From NCBI RefSeq assembly GCF_029407905.1, contig NC_073625.1, positions 173,682,240 to 173,746,239 on the forward strand: DNA of 64,000 bases, in the 5' to 3' direction. This document shows, piece after piece, positions 9,713-20,369 of the stretch (its first letter is position 1; each line of letters starts with the position of its first letter). Under the pieces are notes generated by a model. It ran no database searches. It saw only the letters and a list, made by a program, of their open reading frames with translations, and was not told where the DNA came from. Both the position numbers and the translations under genes were made by a program. Source of the stretch: Bubalus kerabau. Its lineage: Eukaryota; Chordata; Mammalia; Artiodactyla; Bovidae.

Positions 9713-11138
9713 GCTGGAAGGTTGTCGAGAGGAGGGAGGATGAGTTTGACTTCTTGCCTTTTCCTGAGCTCCTTCTGCACTCAGTGTGGTTGCTGACTCC
9801 TTAGGGATAGGCGGGGTCCAGGGGAAGGGGGATGGAGAATGACACGGTCTTAGATGACCTGTCCTGGCATGATGTGGCTCTGTGGCTCTCTGAGCCTGAT
9901 GATGCTCAAAGCAGCCTCTTTCTTTCGTGGACCACTTAGGTGACTTTCTTGGAGATTCTGTTCTGAATCTCAATTCTGGCCATGTCTCTTCCAGCCAACA
10001 GCTGACAACTCCAAACATTTGGCCCCTAGATTTCCTCAGCCCCCCTCTCTGCTAGGTCAATCCCTCTGGCACCCCCCACTTTGGATGAATCCCTTAAGAG
10101 ATGTCTCTGGTCAATCCCTCCTGGGAATCGTGTGCCCTCTCAGTAGACAGAAGCTCCCTCCCAACTGCACCTCATTCCAGTTTCCTCCTTCTCCCTCGCT
10201 CTGAAACCGTAGAGCAGTAGCCTCAGCCTCTTGCCTTTAGATTTCTCAGATCTGTCACATTGCATCCCTCAGGCGCAATGAGGCATTACTTGGAGGTCAC
10301 TTTCACTTGTCTTAATAAGAAATGCCCTCCTTATCTTTGCCCCCAAGAAGGACGTGGAGAAATGCCATAGGCCAGATACAACTCTTTCGGGTAGACTTTT
10401 CTAGCCTCTTGCTGTTATAGGCCAGAATGTGGAGCCAGCCAAAGCCTGCCCACAGAATGGGTCTCCCAGACTCTTGTGGATCCTGCACAGATCTGGCCTC
10501 TCATATAAGGATGTGAGGAGGCACCCATAGTACTGTCCTGTCACACCAAGAAAGTGAGACAAGAGAGACTGATCAAGCCACTCATCACCCCCAGACTCCA
10601 AAAGAAAGTGATGGGCCTTTATGGAGACTGGCTGGGGAAGGTCTCCCAGTTCTTGGGAGGGAGTGATCCAGAGAATCTCTCTGACTTCGTATGAGGAGGA
10701 TAGCCTGAAAGGATGGGACATAGGGATGATGAGCTTGATGAGGCTGGAACTCTGAGACTGACCCAGGAGGACAGCAGGTGAAGGATGCTCCCTCCAAGAG
10801 GCTGTAGGTCCAGGGGACTCTCAGCCCAAGGGCACATGGAGTCTCAGAATCTGAATGACTGGCTGGCTGTTCCTGGGGAAAGCAGAGTGAAGGCCTAAGA
10901 ATGTATATCTTCCAGGGAGACTGCAAAGGGGCATGGGGGGAGAAGGATAGATGATGTGAACCCAGGAGGTGAGTTTGCTAAGGGCTCACTCTCTAGGAAT
11001 GGAGGATGCTTACTTAATAAAAAATGTACAAAACTCTGATAACTGCAAGCACCTACATCTAATTTGTTGAGTCACAAAACGTATTCTTTTAAAACACTTT
11101 GTCTTTAGATATCATTTTAGGCTCATAGATGACAGTGA
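9713..11138. other. Repeat-poor intergenic stretch
   Basis: About 1.4 kb of moderately GC-rich sequence with no interspersed repeat I can name. Minus-strand frames of 72-113 codons overlap one another in different phases and show no domain, so I do not call a gene. A candidate place for conserved regulatory DNA. Confidence 0.4.
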
Positions 11139-11353
11139 GGGTGAAAGTTATTCAATCATGTCTGACTCTTGGTGACCGTATAGACTGTGGCCCACCAGGC
11201 TCCTCTGTCCATGGAATTCTCCAGGCAAGAATACTGGAGCGGGTAGTCATTCCCTTCTCCAGGGGATCTTCCCGACCCAGGGATTGAACCTATGTCTCCT
11301 GCCTGCCTCTCCTTCATTGGCAACAGGATTCTTTACCACTTGAGCCACCTGGG
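11139..11353 (-). mobile_element. Bov-tA SINE
   Basis: Reverse Bov-tA with body (ATGTCTGACTCTTGGTGACC), linker CTTCTCCAGGGGATCTTCCCGA and tRNA-like head ending CCACTTGAGCCACCTGGG. The head carries a small local duplication (CTCCTGCCTGCCTCTCC). Confidence 0.9.
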
Positions 11354-11611
11354 CATACATCCAAATGTTAATACAGTTAATATTAATACAGGCCAGTCAT
11401 TTAAAAATATTTGCTTTATGGCTTTGCCATTCTCTCTGAATCTCTCTCTCCTCCCCTCTCTTCTATCCCTCCCTCCCTCTTCCCATCTCTTGCAACCATT
11501 TTGGGGTATGTGTAGTGCCTCTACCCCTAAATATTTGCATGTATATACCCTAAAACACAAGGGTTCTCTTATATGAGTTAGTGCAATGATCAAAGTCAGG
11601 AAATTAACAAT

Positions 11612-11625
11612 ACTATATATATGTA

Positions 11626-11659
<34 letters not shown>
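11612..11659. repeat. (TA)n/(TG)n microsatellite
   Basis: Short TATG/TGTG interval then about 14 uninterrupted TA units, directly upstream of a Bov-A copy. Confidence 0.9.
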
Positions 11660-11664
<5 letters not shown>

Positions 11665-11666
<2 letters not shown>

Positions 11667-11783
11667 GGAGAAGGAAATGGCAACCCACTCCAGTATTCTT
11701 GCTTGGAGAATTCCAAGGACATAGGAGCCTGGTGGGCTACACTGTCCATGGGGTCACAAAGAGTCGGACACGACTGAGTGACT
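11665..11783 (+). mobile_element. Bov-A monomer SINE
   Basis: Plus-strand body from TTGGAGAAGGAAATGGCAACC to GAGTCGGACACGACTGAGTG, inserted next to the TA microsatellite. Confidence 0.88.
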
Positions 11784-11791
11784 AACGCATT

Positions 11792-12215
11792 CAAATTTCA
11801 CCAACTGTCCCAACGATGATCTTTATTGAAAAAGAAAATCCTGGATCACGAGTTGCATTCAACTGTTACATGTCTTTAATCTGGGAAGGTTCTTTGATTT
11901 TACCTTGTCTTTCACAACCTTGACATTTTTTATTAATACAGGCCAGTCAGTTACTTTACAGACTATTCCCCCGGTTTGTGTTATGCGTTTTTGGCGGGAA
12001 TACTACATAAGCAATGCTGAGTTCCTCTCAGTACATCTTTTTGGGGAGCTCCTGGTGACTACCCATTCCACTACTGGTGACATTACCTTTTTGATCACCT
12101 GGTTAAGGTGGTGTCTGCCAGGTTTGTCCTCTGTGAGACATTCTGTTTCCATGTCATAAATAAGTACCTTGTGGGTTGATACTTGAGATTTAATAAAAGT
12201 GAATTTCTTTTTCTC
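11792..12215 (-). repeat. Ancient L1M-type LINE 3' region
   Basis: Resembles the reverse of an old L1M 3' region: TTCACCAACTGTCCCAACGATG, CTGGATCACGAGTTGCATT, CACAACCTTGACATTTTT, ACAGGCCAGTCAGTTACTTTACAG, CCTGGTTAAGGTGGTGTCTGCC. Subfamily not assigned. Confidence 0.65.
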
Positions 12216-12269
12216 CCCACACGTGTTCCTCCTTACATATTCTGCTTGGATGAATTACATCTTCACTTG

Positions 12270-12560
12270 GCCAACTGCCCAAGCTAGAAACTAGACAGTC
12301 ATCACTTTCTTCTTCCTTGTCTTTTGTATTCAGTAACCAGATTCTGTAGATGCTGCCCCTTTAATTCCTTTCAAATTGGTCTTCTCTGTTTCTACTGCAG
12401 CTGCTTAGCTCAGCTTCTCATCATCTTTCCCTTCAGTTACTGAGACACCCCTAAGTAGGCTCTTGACTTCCTATCCCTCTCCCACCCTACCTGCTTTACC
12501 ACCAGAGCTGTCTTTCAAAAATGCCAATTTGCATTTTCCTACCTAAAAATCCTTAATGAA
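12270..12560 (+). repeat. Ancient LINE-like repeat, diverged
   Basis: AGTCATCACTTTCTTCTTCC, GATTCTGTAGATGCTGCC and the following pyrimidine-rich text resemble an old mammalian LINE-like family. Family name uncertain. Confidence 0.4.
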
Positions 12561-12619
12561 GTAGTTGCAATCTGGAGGTTTTCAGGCACTGATGGGAACC
12601 ATGTGATACATGTACTGCA

Positions 12620-13612
12620 CCTCTGTTCCATAACAAAATACCACAGACTGGGTGGCTTAAATATCACAAATTTATTTTCTCACAGTTCTGGAGGCCAGAA
12701 GTTCAAGATCAAGATTGTGGTCAACTCTATTTCTGTCAAGAGCACTCTTCCTGGCTTTCAGATGGTGCCTTCTTGCTCTGTCTTCACACAGCCTTTCTTT
12801 GATGCTTACACGTGGAGAAAGAGAATGAGCTTTCTGGTGTCCCTTCTTGTTCAGTCACTCAGTCATATCCGACTCTTTGTGACCCCATGAATCACACCAC
12901 GCCAGGCCTCCCTGTCCATCACCAACTCCCGGAGTTCACTCAAACTCACGTCCATCAAGTCGGTGATGCCATCCACCCATCTCATCCTCTGTCGTCCCCT
13001 TCTCCTCCTGCCCCCAATCCCTCCCAGCATCAGAGTCTTTTCCAATGAGTCAACTCTTCACCAAAGTACTGGAGTTTCAGCTTTAGCATCATTCCTTCCA
13101 AAGAACACCCAGGGCTGATCTCCTTTAGAATGGACTGCTTCGATCAAGGGACTCTCAAGAGTCTTCTCCAACACCACAGTTCAAAAGCATCAGTTCTTCG
13201 GCGCTCAGCCTTCTTCACAGTCCAACTCTCACATCCATACATGACCACTGGAAAAACCATAGCCTTGACCAGACGGACCTTTGTTGGCAAAGTAATGTCT
13301 CTGCTTTTCAATATGCTATCTAGGTTGGTCGAAACTTTCCTTCCAAGGAGTAAGCGTCTTTTAATTTCATGGCTGCAGTCACCATCTGCAGTGATTTTTG
13401 AGCCCCCCAAAATAAAGTCTGACACGGTTTCCACTGTTTCCCCATCTATTTCCCATGAAGTCACAAATTCTATTGGATCAGGGCCCCTCTCTTATGACCT
13501 CATTTTACCTTAATTACTTCCTTAAAGGCCCCATCTCCAAACATAGCCACACTCCATCATATATATGTTAGGGCTTCAGTATGAATTTCAGGGAGACACA
13601 GATGTTCCGTCC
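12620..13612 (+). repeat. Ancient interspersed repeat split by a BovB insertion
   Basis: Left part (12,620-12,848): ACAAAATACCACAGACTGGGTGG, TTTCTCACAGTTCTGGAGG. Right part (13,460-13,612): GGGCCCCTCTCTTATGACCTC, AGGCCCCATCTCCAAACATAG, AGGGCTTCAGTATGAATTT. The two halves are contiguous in the well-known mammalian repeat, so the BovB at 12,849-13,459 entered later. I do not assign the family name. Confidence 0.65.
12849..13459 (-). mobile_element. BovB LINE 3' fragment (about 610 bases)
   Basis: Reverse BovB covering the C-terminal part of its reading frame; minus-strand translation contains ITADGDCSHEIKRRLLLGRK, DITLPTKVRLVKAMVFPVVM and GRRRRGRQRMRW. A one-base change breaks the frame within it. 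The same region in plus orientation lies at 14,216-15,254, making a long inverted pair. Confidence 0.93.
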
Positions 13613-13834
13613 ACATGTGCATGTGTGTGCTCAATTGTGTCTGACTCTTTGCAACCCCGTGGACTGTAGCCCACTGGGCTCCTCTGTCCACGGGATTTTC
13701 CAAGCAAAAATATTGGAGTGGGTTGCCATTTCCTGCTCTAGGGGATCTTCCTGACCCAGGGATCGAATCTGCATCTCTTGCATCTCCTGAATTGGCAGGC
13801 AGATTCTTTACCACTGTGCCACCTGGGAAACTCT
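13613..13834 (-). mobile_element. Bov-tA SINE
   Basis: Reverse Bov-tA with body (TTGTGTCTGACTCTTTGCAACC), CTAGGGGATCTTCCTGACCC linker and tRNA-derived head to CCACCTGGGAAACTC. Preceded by a TG-rich stretch that extends its tail. Confidence 0.9.
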
Positions 13835-13914
13835 CAGTCCATAATAAGCTCCCATATTTCTCTTTCTCATACCCATGGCATACTCAGTTAGAGCACTTTT
13901 TCCTATAGAATTTG

Positions 13915-14080
13915 GTGTTTTGGTTTTTTTGTTTTGTTTTGTTTTGTATTGTTGGTTGAGGGTTATTTTGGCTGCCCTGTGGGACCTGTGGGATTGTAAT
14001 TCACCCACCAGGGGTCAAACCTGTGCTCCCTGAGGTAGAAGTGTGGAGTCTTAACCACTGGACCACCAGAGAAGTCCCTC
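13915..14080 (-). mobile_element. CHR-type tRNA-Glu SINE (short form)
   Basis: Reverse copy: (TTTTG)n tail, TTGGCTGCCCTGTGGGACC, CCAGGGGTCAAACCTG, CACTGGACCACCAGAGAAGTCC. Flanked by an imperfect 16-base duplication (TTTCCTATAGAATTTG at 13899-13914; TTTCCTACTGAATTTG at 14081-14096). Confidence 0.85.
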
Positions 14081-14189
14081 TTTCCTACTGAATTTGAATG
14101 AGTCTCAGAATATTGTGTCCCACCTTCTCAAGGTCAAAGTCTCCTTTCAAATTGGGATGCAGTTTCCCCCAGGGAGCTTTAGCCGTGAG

Positions 14190-15349
14190 TGTTAGTCATT
14201 TAGTCTTGTCCGACTGAGGAAAATCCTGAAAGAGATAGGAACACCAGACCGCCTGACCTGCCTCTTGAGAAACCTATATGCAGGTCAGGAAGCAACAGTT
14301 AGAACTGGACATGGAACAACATACTGGTTCCAAATAGGAAAAGGAGTACGTCAAGGCTGTATATTGTCACTCTGCTTATTTAACTTATATGCAGAGTACA
14401 TCATGAGAAATACTGGGCTGGAGGAAGCACAAGCTGGAATCAAGATTGCCAGGAGAAATATCAATAACCTCAGATATGCAGATGACACCACCCTTATGGC
14501 AGAAAATGAAGAACTAAAGAGCCTCTTGATGAAAGTGAAAGAAGAGAGGGGAAAAGTTGGCTTAAAGCTCAACATTCAGAAAACTAAGATCATGGCATCT
14601 GGTCCCATCACTTCATGGGAAATAGATGGGGAAACAGTGGAAACAGTGGCTGACTTTATTTTTCTGGGCTCCAAAATCACTGCAGATGGTGATTGCAGCC
14701 ATGAAATTAAAAGACACTTGCTCCTTGGAAGGAAAGTTATGACCAGCCTAGACAGCATATTAAAAAGCAGAGACATTACTTTGCCAACAAAGGTCTGACT
14801 AGTCAAGACTATGATTTTTCCAGTAGTCATGTATGGATGTGAGAGTTGGACTGTAAAGAAAGCTGAGCACCGAAGAATTGATGCTTTTGAACTGTGGTGT
14901 TGGAGAAGACTCTTGAGAGTCTCTTGGACTGCAAGGAGATCCAACCAGTCCATCCTAAAGGAGATCAGTCCTGGGTGTTCATTGGTGGGACTGATGTTGA
15001 AGCTGAAATTCCAATACTTTGGCCACCTGATGCAGAGAGCTGATTCATTTGAAAAGACCCTGATGATGGGAAAGATTGAGGGCAGGAGGAGAAGGGGACG
15101 ACAGAGAATTAGATGGTTAGGTGTCATCACCGACACAATGGACATGGGTTTGGGTGGACTCCGGGAGTTGGTGATGGACAGGGAGGCCTGGCGTACTTTG
15201 GTTCATGGGGTCACAAAGAGTTGGACACAACTGAGTGACTGAACTGAACTGAATTCTTTGTGACCCCATGGACTGTCGCTTGCCAGGCTCCTCTGTCCAT
15301 GGAATTCCCCAGGCAAGAATACTGGAGTGGTTTGCCATTTCCTTCTCCA
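14190..15349 (-). mobile_element. Bov-A SINE split by a BovB LINE
   Basis: The left piece (14,190-14,215) ends GTCTTGTCCGACT and the right piece (15,255-15,349) resumes CTTTGTGACCCCATGGACTG, one reverse Bov-A monomer once joined. A 15-base duplication AGCTTTAGCC(G/A)TGAG at 14175-14189 and 15350-15364 belongs to the SINE and now spans the whole composite. Confidence 0.88.
14216..15254 (+). mobile_element. BovB LINE, 5'-truncated, reverse transcriptase remnant
   Basis: About 1.04 kb of plus-strand BovB (RTE clade). Translation runs through the reverse transcriptase with RNLYAGQEATVRTGHGTT, GVRQGCILS and the catalytic YADD (codons near 14,475-14,486), to MDREAWR near the C-terminus and the (TGAAC)n tail. 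A single TGA at 14796-14798 interrupts the frame, which otherwise continues in phase to 15,242. The endonuclease part is missing, so it is inactive. It inserted into a Bov-A SINE. Confidence 0.95.
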
Positions 15350-15623
15350 AGCTTTAGCCATGAGAGGATTTAATTCAGAGGAGAGAAATATGAGGAAGAA
15401 GAGGACATTGCTGATGAAGGTGGCAAAACAGCAGAAAGACCTCAGGCAGTAAAGGTAGAAGCCTGGGTTACTGTATCCTGTGCAAACCACAGTGCCTGTG
15501 TGTGTTTACCAGATGTGTGACTTGGGGATTGTGATTACTTGGGTATTGAGTAATTAGGCAAAAAAACTTTCCAACTTGACTCTTTGACCCTCCAGGAGAT
15601 TCTTAGTTACCAGGTACTTTCAC

Positions 15624-15902
15624 GAAGAAGGCAATGGCACCCCACTCCAGTACTCTTGCCTGGAAAATCCCATGGACGGAGGAGCCTGGAAGGCTGCAGT
15701 CCATGGGGTCGCTGAGGGTTGGACACAACTGAGCGTTCACTTTCACTTTTCCCTTTCATGCATTGGAGAAGGAAATGGCAACCCACTCCAGTGTTCCTGC
15801 CTGGAGAATCCCAGGGACGGGGGAGCCTGGTGGTCTGCCGTCTATGGGGTTGCACAGAGTCGGACACAACTGAAGTGACTTAGCAGCAGCAGCAGCAGCA
15901 GA
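15624..15902 (+). mobile_element. Bov-A2 dimeric SINE
   Basis: Two Bov-A monomers joined by the CACTTTCACTTTTCCCTTTC linker and ended by (AGC)n. Flanked by TACTTTCA at 15615-15622 and 15903-15910. Confidence 0.92.
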
Positions 15903-16109
15903 TACTTTCAATGCATTTGTTTCCTGCTTAAAGTAGCTAGGGTGGGCTCTGTTTTTTCTACAAAAAATAAAACTGATGCATTCCTGCACTTTATGTGCTG
16001 ATATGTCAAACTCTTTGCCATTTCCTAAATGTGCCAGGTGGTTCTGTGCAGATCTGCTGTACTCAACTGCATTATTTGTCCAATATTCCCTCCCTCCTTC
16101 CATCATACT

Positions 16110-16200
16110 AAGTAGGAGGTGTTTGGCTGCAAGTAACAGAAAAACTGTCAGAAAATGGCTTAAACAATTACAGGTTATTTTGTCCATAAGAAAAGAGTCC
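16110..16200 (+). repeat. Ancient interspersed repeat fragment
   Basis: TTTGGCTGCAAGTAACAGAAA and GGCTTAAACAATTACAGG match the start of a widespread mammalian repeat. A different part of what seems to be the same family lies at 43,545-43,860. Confidence 0.45.
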
Positions 16201-16204
16201 TATG

Positions 16205-16938
16205 GGTCCTCAAAAATTTTTAAATAGAATTACTACATGACCCAGCAATTCCATTTCTGGGTATATACCCCAAAGAACTGAAAGCAGAGTCTCAAAAAAA
16301 TTTGTATACCCACGTCCATGGCAGCATTAGTCACAATAGTGAAAAGGCAGAAGCAACATAGATGTCCACTGATGAATGGACATTTGGTGAATGAATAAGC
16401 AAAATGTGGTATATACAGATAATGGAATACTATTCAGTCTCAAAAAGGAAGACAAATCTGACATGTTACAACATGGCTGAACCTTGAGGCTGTTATGTGA
16501 GGTGAAATAAGCTGGTCATAAGAATATATAAACTGTATGATTCCACTTTTATGTGGAACCTAGAGTAGTCAAATGGCAACCCACTCCAGTGTTCTTGCCT
16601 GGTGAATCCCAGGGACGGGGGAGCCTGGTGGGCTGCCGTCTCTGGGGTCGCACAGAGTCGGACACAACTGAAGCAACTTAGCAGCAGCAGCAGCAGAGTA
16701 GTCAAAATCCTACAGACAAAGTAGAATGGTGGTTGCCAAGGACTGAGGGGAGAGAGATATGGAGAGTTATTGTTTGATGGGTACAGAGTTTCAGTTTTGC
16801 AAGATGAAAGGAGTTCGGGAGATGAATAGAGGTGACGGTTGCACATCAGCGTGACTATACTTAAAGGGCTGAATTGTACAACCAAATCTATGGTAAATTT
16901 TATGTTATGTGTATTTTACTACAATAAAAATTGGGGTG
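16205..16938 (+). repeat. L1M LINE 3' end, split by a Bov-A SINE
   Basis: Plus-strand old L1: GACCCAGCAATTCCATTTCTGG, CACTGATGAATGGACATTTGG, AACATGGCTGAACCTTGAGG, AGAATGGTGGTTGCCAAGG and the terminal TGTGTATTTTACTACAATAAAAATT. Encodes remnants of the ORF2 C-terminus then 3' UTR. Confidence 0.85.
16574..16695 (+). mobile_element. 5'-truncated Bov-A2 SINE
   Basis: Second Bov-A monomer only, TGGCAACCCACTCCAGTGTTC to (AGC)n. Perfect 11-base duplication GAGTAGTCAAA at 16563-16573 and 16696-16706 in the surrounding L1M. Confidence 0.93.
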
Positions 16939-17544
16939 GAGGATAGTCAAGTACACAGCCCCGGGATGATTAATTTATCAACACAACAATGTCAAGGTTC
17001 TGAGTCATCTTCTTTGCCTTTTTCTTACTTTGAGCTCATGGGCACAAGATAACTGCTGCATCTCCAGATATCTCATAACCAATGACGGGAATGAGCATTT
17101 TCTCCTAAAGTGTAATTTTTATTTTTTATTAGAGGGGAAAACCCTTCCCAGATTTTTTTTTTGCAAGTCATCCCCACCATACTCCTTCAAACCTCGATCA
17201 AGTTTCTTCTCCTTAACATCTCATGATGAATGTATAACTGTCTTAGTCTAGCCAACATTAATACCCCTGAATCTGGAGATGGACTCTCCTTCCCAAAATG
17301 CATTTTTGCCTGAGACCCGAGACCTGAACAAAATTAGTGTTGTGACAAAAAAAGGAGGAGAAATAGCCTCAGAACAGGCAGCCAGTTCTGTGCATCACAC
17401 CAACATACCTATTTATCTTTCAATAATAGGTTCAACTGAAAATATTTCTGTAATACATGGACACCTGGGATTCACCTGGCTTGCCCTGTAGAACTGGCCT
17501 CTTCCTTCTTGGTTCCACTGTAGTACGCTGTGTGTACATTCACT

Positions 17545-18170
17545 GTAATGCCCAAAACACATTCACCTTTCCTATTTGTTCACCTCTATGTAAGATTCTC
17601 AAAGACTGTTACCACATCTAAGTTTGTTCTGTAGACAAGTTGTTGGGGTAAGGAATAGCAACTTTATTCAGAAAGCAAGCAGACCGAGACGATGGTGGAC
17701 TAGCGTCCCAAAGAATCATATTACTGGAGTTTGAATTCAGACTTCTTTTATACTAAGAGGGGAGGAGGTGTTGGTTGTTGCAAACTTTTTGGTGTCAGTA
17801 TCCTTTGTTCTTGCAGCTGTCCGCCAGAGGTTAGGCTATGATGTTCCTGTAAACCTGCAACAACACAAAGGTTATTTTCTGTCTATACGAATGGAAAAAT
17901 GTTACACAGTTAAAGGTCAGAGCCTTGACAACAGGCTATCCTGTATATTTCAGACTATAGGCAACACTCGTAGAAAAAGCAACAGAATAAAAAGGTTAAA
18001 GTTAAAGAAACTGATCTAATATTGAGTCAGATTTGCTTTTTCCTATTACAACTGGACAATATTTTATTTGTCTTTGCCTCTCTTATACATAGAAAACACA
18101 GAACACTGTAGGCAGTTACTCAATGATTGCTGAATGCTGAATGAATGAATGAGCAAATGAATGAGATAGT
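17545..18170 (+). repeat. L2 remnant interrupted by the LTR
   Basis: Left part GTAAGATTCTCAAAGACTG with CCACATCTAAG, and right part CAGTTACTCAATGATTGCTG then (TGAA)n, resemble the two sides of an L2 3' end. Weak individually; the split makes them more convincing together. Confidence 0.4.
17641..18050 (-). mobile_element. Probable solo LTR of a ruminant endogenous retrovirus
   Basis: On the minus strand, a TATAAAAG box (plus-strand CTTTTATA, 17745-17752) is followed about 80 bases downstream by an AATAAA signal (plus-strand TTTATT, 17663-17668). That is the spacing of a U3-R-U5 LTR. The element runs TG...CA (TGTTGGGG to ATTACA). Similar text recurs in ruminant genomes as far as I recall. No gag, pol or primer-binding site adjoins it, so it is a solo LTR. 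It seems to interrupt an older L2 remnant (CCACATCTAAG on the left; the TGAATGAATGAATGAG end on the right). Clear target-site duplications were not found. Confidence 0.6.
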
Positions 18171-18740
18171 CTGTTCAGAGAAGCTGTTAACAAATGAGCT
18201 TAAAATTCTGAATTTAAAGCCCACAAAGGAAACCAATCAGACCACATAACCATGCTGGGCTGAACAGCTTTGCAGAAAGCTTAGGTGCAAAGAAAAGGCA
18301 ACATCTCAGAAGTCAGATGAGGAAGGCGGAAGGGAAGGAGGTAGGGTCTGGGGTTTGCAATCCTTCCCCTGAGTTGAGGCTATGTATTTCACAAGCAGCT
18401 AATTTTTTCATTTTTGGCAGAGGTAGCAGAGGAGAGCAGAAGCTCATGGGTCGTGAACTGTTGTCTAGTAGTCAGCTAGATCTAACCATCTTCTATTTTT
18501 TGTGAGTTGTTGTAGAAGCTGGAAAATTAATTTCAAAGTTTCAAGTTGTTTTCATACTTGGTTACTATGGTGAGATCTCCAGAGGGCTTTATCAGCTTGT
18601 GGCTACCTCCTTACCCCCAATAATCCATTTTAATAGATGTCTTATCTGCAATGACACAAAAGAAATTTATTAGGATCTCAGTGAAAGTGTCCTGAGGGGA
18701 GGGATGGGAGAAGAGCTAGATTCTGAGGATTCAATTTTCT
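18171..18740. other. Intergenic DNA, nothing recognised
   Basis: Unique-looking AT-rich sequence without a repeat or coding exon I can identify. Confidence 0.4.
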
Positions 18741-18742
18741 TG

Positions 18743-19031
18743 TTGTTCAGTCACTAAGTCATGTCTGACTCTTTGTGACCCCATGGACTATAGCATGCCA
18801 GGCTCCTCTGTCCACTATCTCCCGGAGTTTGCTCAAATTCAGGTCCATTGAATAGTGATGCTATCTAACTATCTCATCCTCTGCCACCCCCTTCTCCTTT
18901 TGCTTTCAGTCTTTCCCAGCATCAGGGTCTTTTCTATGAGTCGGCTTGTCCCATCAGGTGGCCAAAGCATTGGAGTTTCAGCTTCAGCAGTAGTCCTTCC
19001 AGTGAATATTTAGGGTTGATTTCCTTTAGGA
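18743..19031 (-). mobile_element. BovB LINE 3' fragment
   Basis: Reverse BovB tail region: AGTCATGTCTGACTCTTTGTG, CTCCCGGAGTTTGCTCAAATTC, CAGCATCAGGGTCTTTTC, TTGGAGTTTCAGCTTCAGC. Contains a short deletion relative to neighbouring copies. Confidence 0.9.
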
Positions 19032-19436
19032 TTCACTAGTAGTGAGCAAAAGATGGAGAGTAATCATGACTACTCATATTGATCACATCTAAAATGTGAT
19101 AGTTATTTAATCTGGTGTGCCAGTTTTATATTTTTGTATAAAGAATAAAAAATGTATAAGGACTTTTCATGAACTTTCTAGAAACCTTCATATTCAACTC
19201 TATTTTTCCATAGGGTGTGAAATTCTTCAATGGACCCTCTCCCATCCTAAATGTTTCAGAAATCTGAATTCTATGATTTGGCTGATATAACTGTGAGTAA
19301 GTAGTGCATTTTAAGAATTAATATCACAAAATGATTAACATGAAAAAGAAAAACTGTCTTTCACTTGGTCTTTGGGAAGAGAAGAAGAAAGGAAACAATG
19401 GCCCCTTTCCTCCATTTTCCTGTATTGGGTTTTTTC

Positions 19437-19612
19437 AGCTGTGGCTCTATCGACATTTTGGCTGAGAGAATTTTTTGCTGGGGGAGGCACTGTCCTGTAC
19501 ATTGTAGGATGTTTAGTGGCATGCCTGGCTAGATGCCACTAGCATCTTCTCAGCTGTGACCATCAAAAATGTCTTCAGACATCACCAAATGTCATTTCAG
19601 AGGCAAAATCAA
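19437..19612 (-). repeat. MER5A non-autonomous hAT DNA transposon
   Basis: Reverse MER5A: CATTTTGGCTGAGAGAATT, TGTCCTGTACATTGTAGGATG, AGTGGCATGCCTGG, ACCATCAAAAATGTCTTCAG, CATCACCAAATGTC. An old mammalian hAT-Charlie derivative. Confidence 0.8.
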
Positions 19613-19769
19613 TCTCTGCTCTATATTAATGCATCTCTTATATAGCAGCAGGGTCACTGTGTGTGTAAGTCAGAGACCTGTCAAAACTGAGATCCACATG
19701 GTCTAGGCCCTAAGTGGGTGGGGTTCCAAGAAGCAAAGTCCTGATAGGATTTACACATTTCATCTCAAG

Positions 19770-19776
<7 letters not shown>

Positions 19777-19816
<40 letters not shown>

Positions 19817-20369
19817 CTTGTGGCTCAGACAGTAAAGAATCTGCTTGCAGTGCAGGAGACCTGGGTTTGATTCTTGGGTTGGGAAGATTCCTTGGAGGAG
19901 GGCATGGCAACCCACTCCAGTATTCTTGCCTGGAAAATCCCCATGTATAGAGGATCCTGGCAGGCTGTAGTCCATGGGGTCGCAAAGAGTCGGAGACAAC
20001 TGAGTGATTAATTATTTATATATATATATATATATAATATATATAATATACATATATTCCTATTTATGGCTGTGTGAGGTCTTTGTTACTGTGCGACCTT
20101 ACCCTCTAATTGTGGCATGCAGTTTTCTCATTGCAGTGGCTTATCTCGTTGCCCAGCATGGGCTCTAGGGTACCTGGCCTTCAGTAGTTGCAGTGTGTGA
20201 GCTCTGTAGTTGCAGCCCCTGGGGTCTAGAGTGTGGGCTCAGTACTTGTGGCACATGGGCTTAGTTTCTCCACACCATGTAGGATCTTCCCTGATCAGGG
20301 ATCAAAGCTGTGTCTCCTGCATTGGCAGGTAGATGCTTATCCACTGTCCCACCAAGGAGGCCTCTATCA
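19777..20369 (-). mobile_element. CHR SINE with (TA)n tail, later split by a Bov-tA
   Basis: A reverse CHR SINE body (20,060-20,362: GGCTGTGTGAGGTCTTTG to CACTGTCCCACCAAGGAGGCC) has its tail on the left as (TA)n. A plus-strand Bov-tA sits inside the TA run. An 11-base duplication CAAGGAATATA at 19766-19776 and 20370-20380 encloses everything, so the CHR arrived first. Confidence 0.85.
19813..20010 (+). mobile_element. Bov-tA SINE inside a TA repeat
   Basis: tRNA-like head (TGGCTCAGACAGTAAAGAATC) then Bov-A body to GAGTCGGAGACAACTGAGTG. TA repeats on both sides (19,772-19,812; 20,018-20,050) hide its own target-site duplication. Confidence 0.9.
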
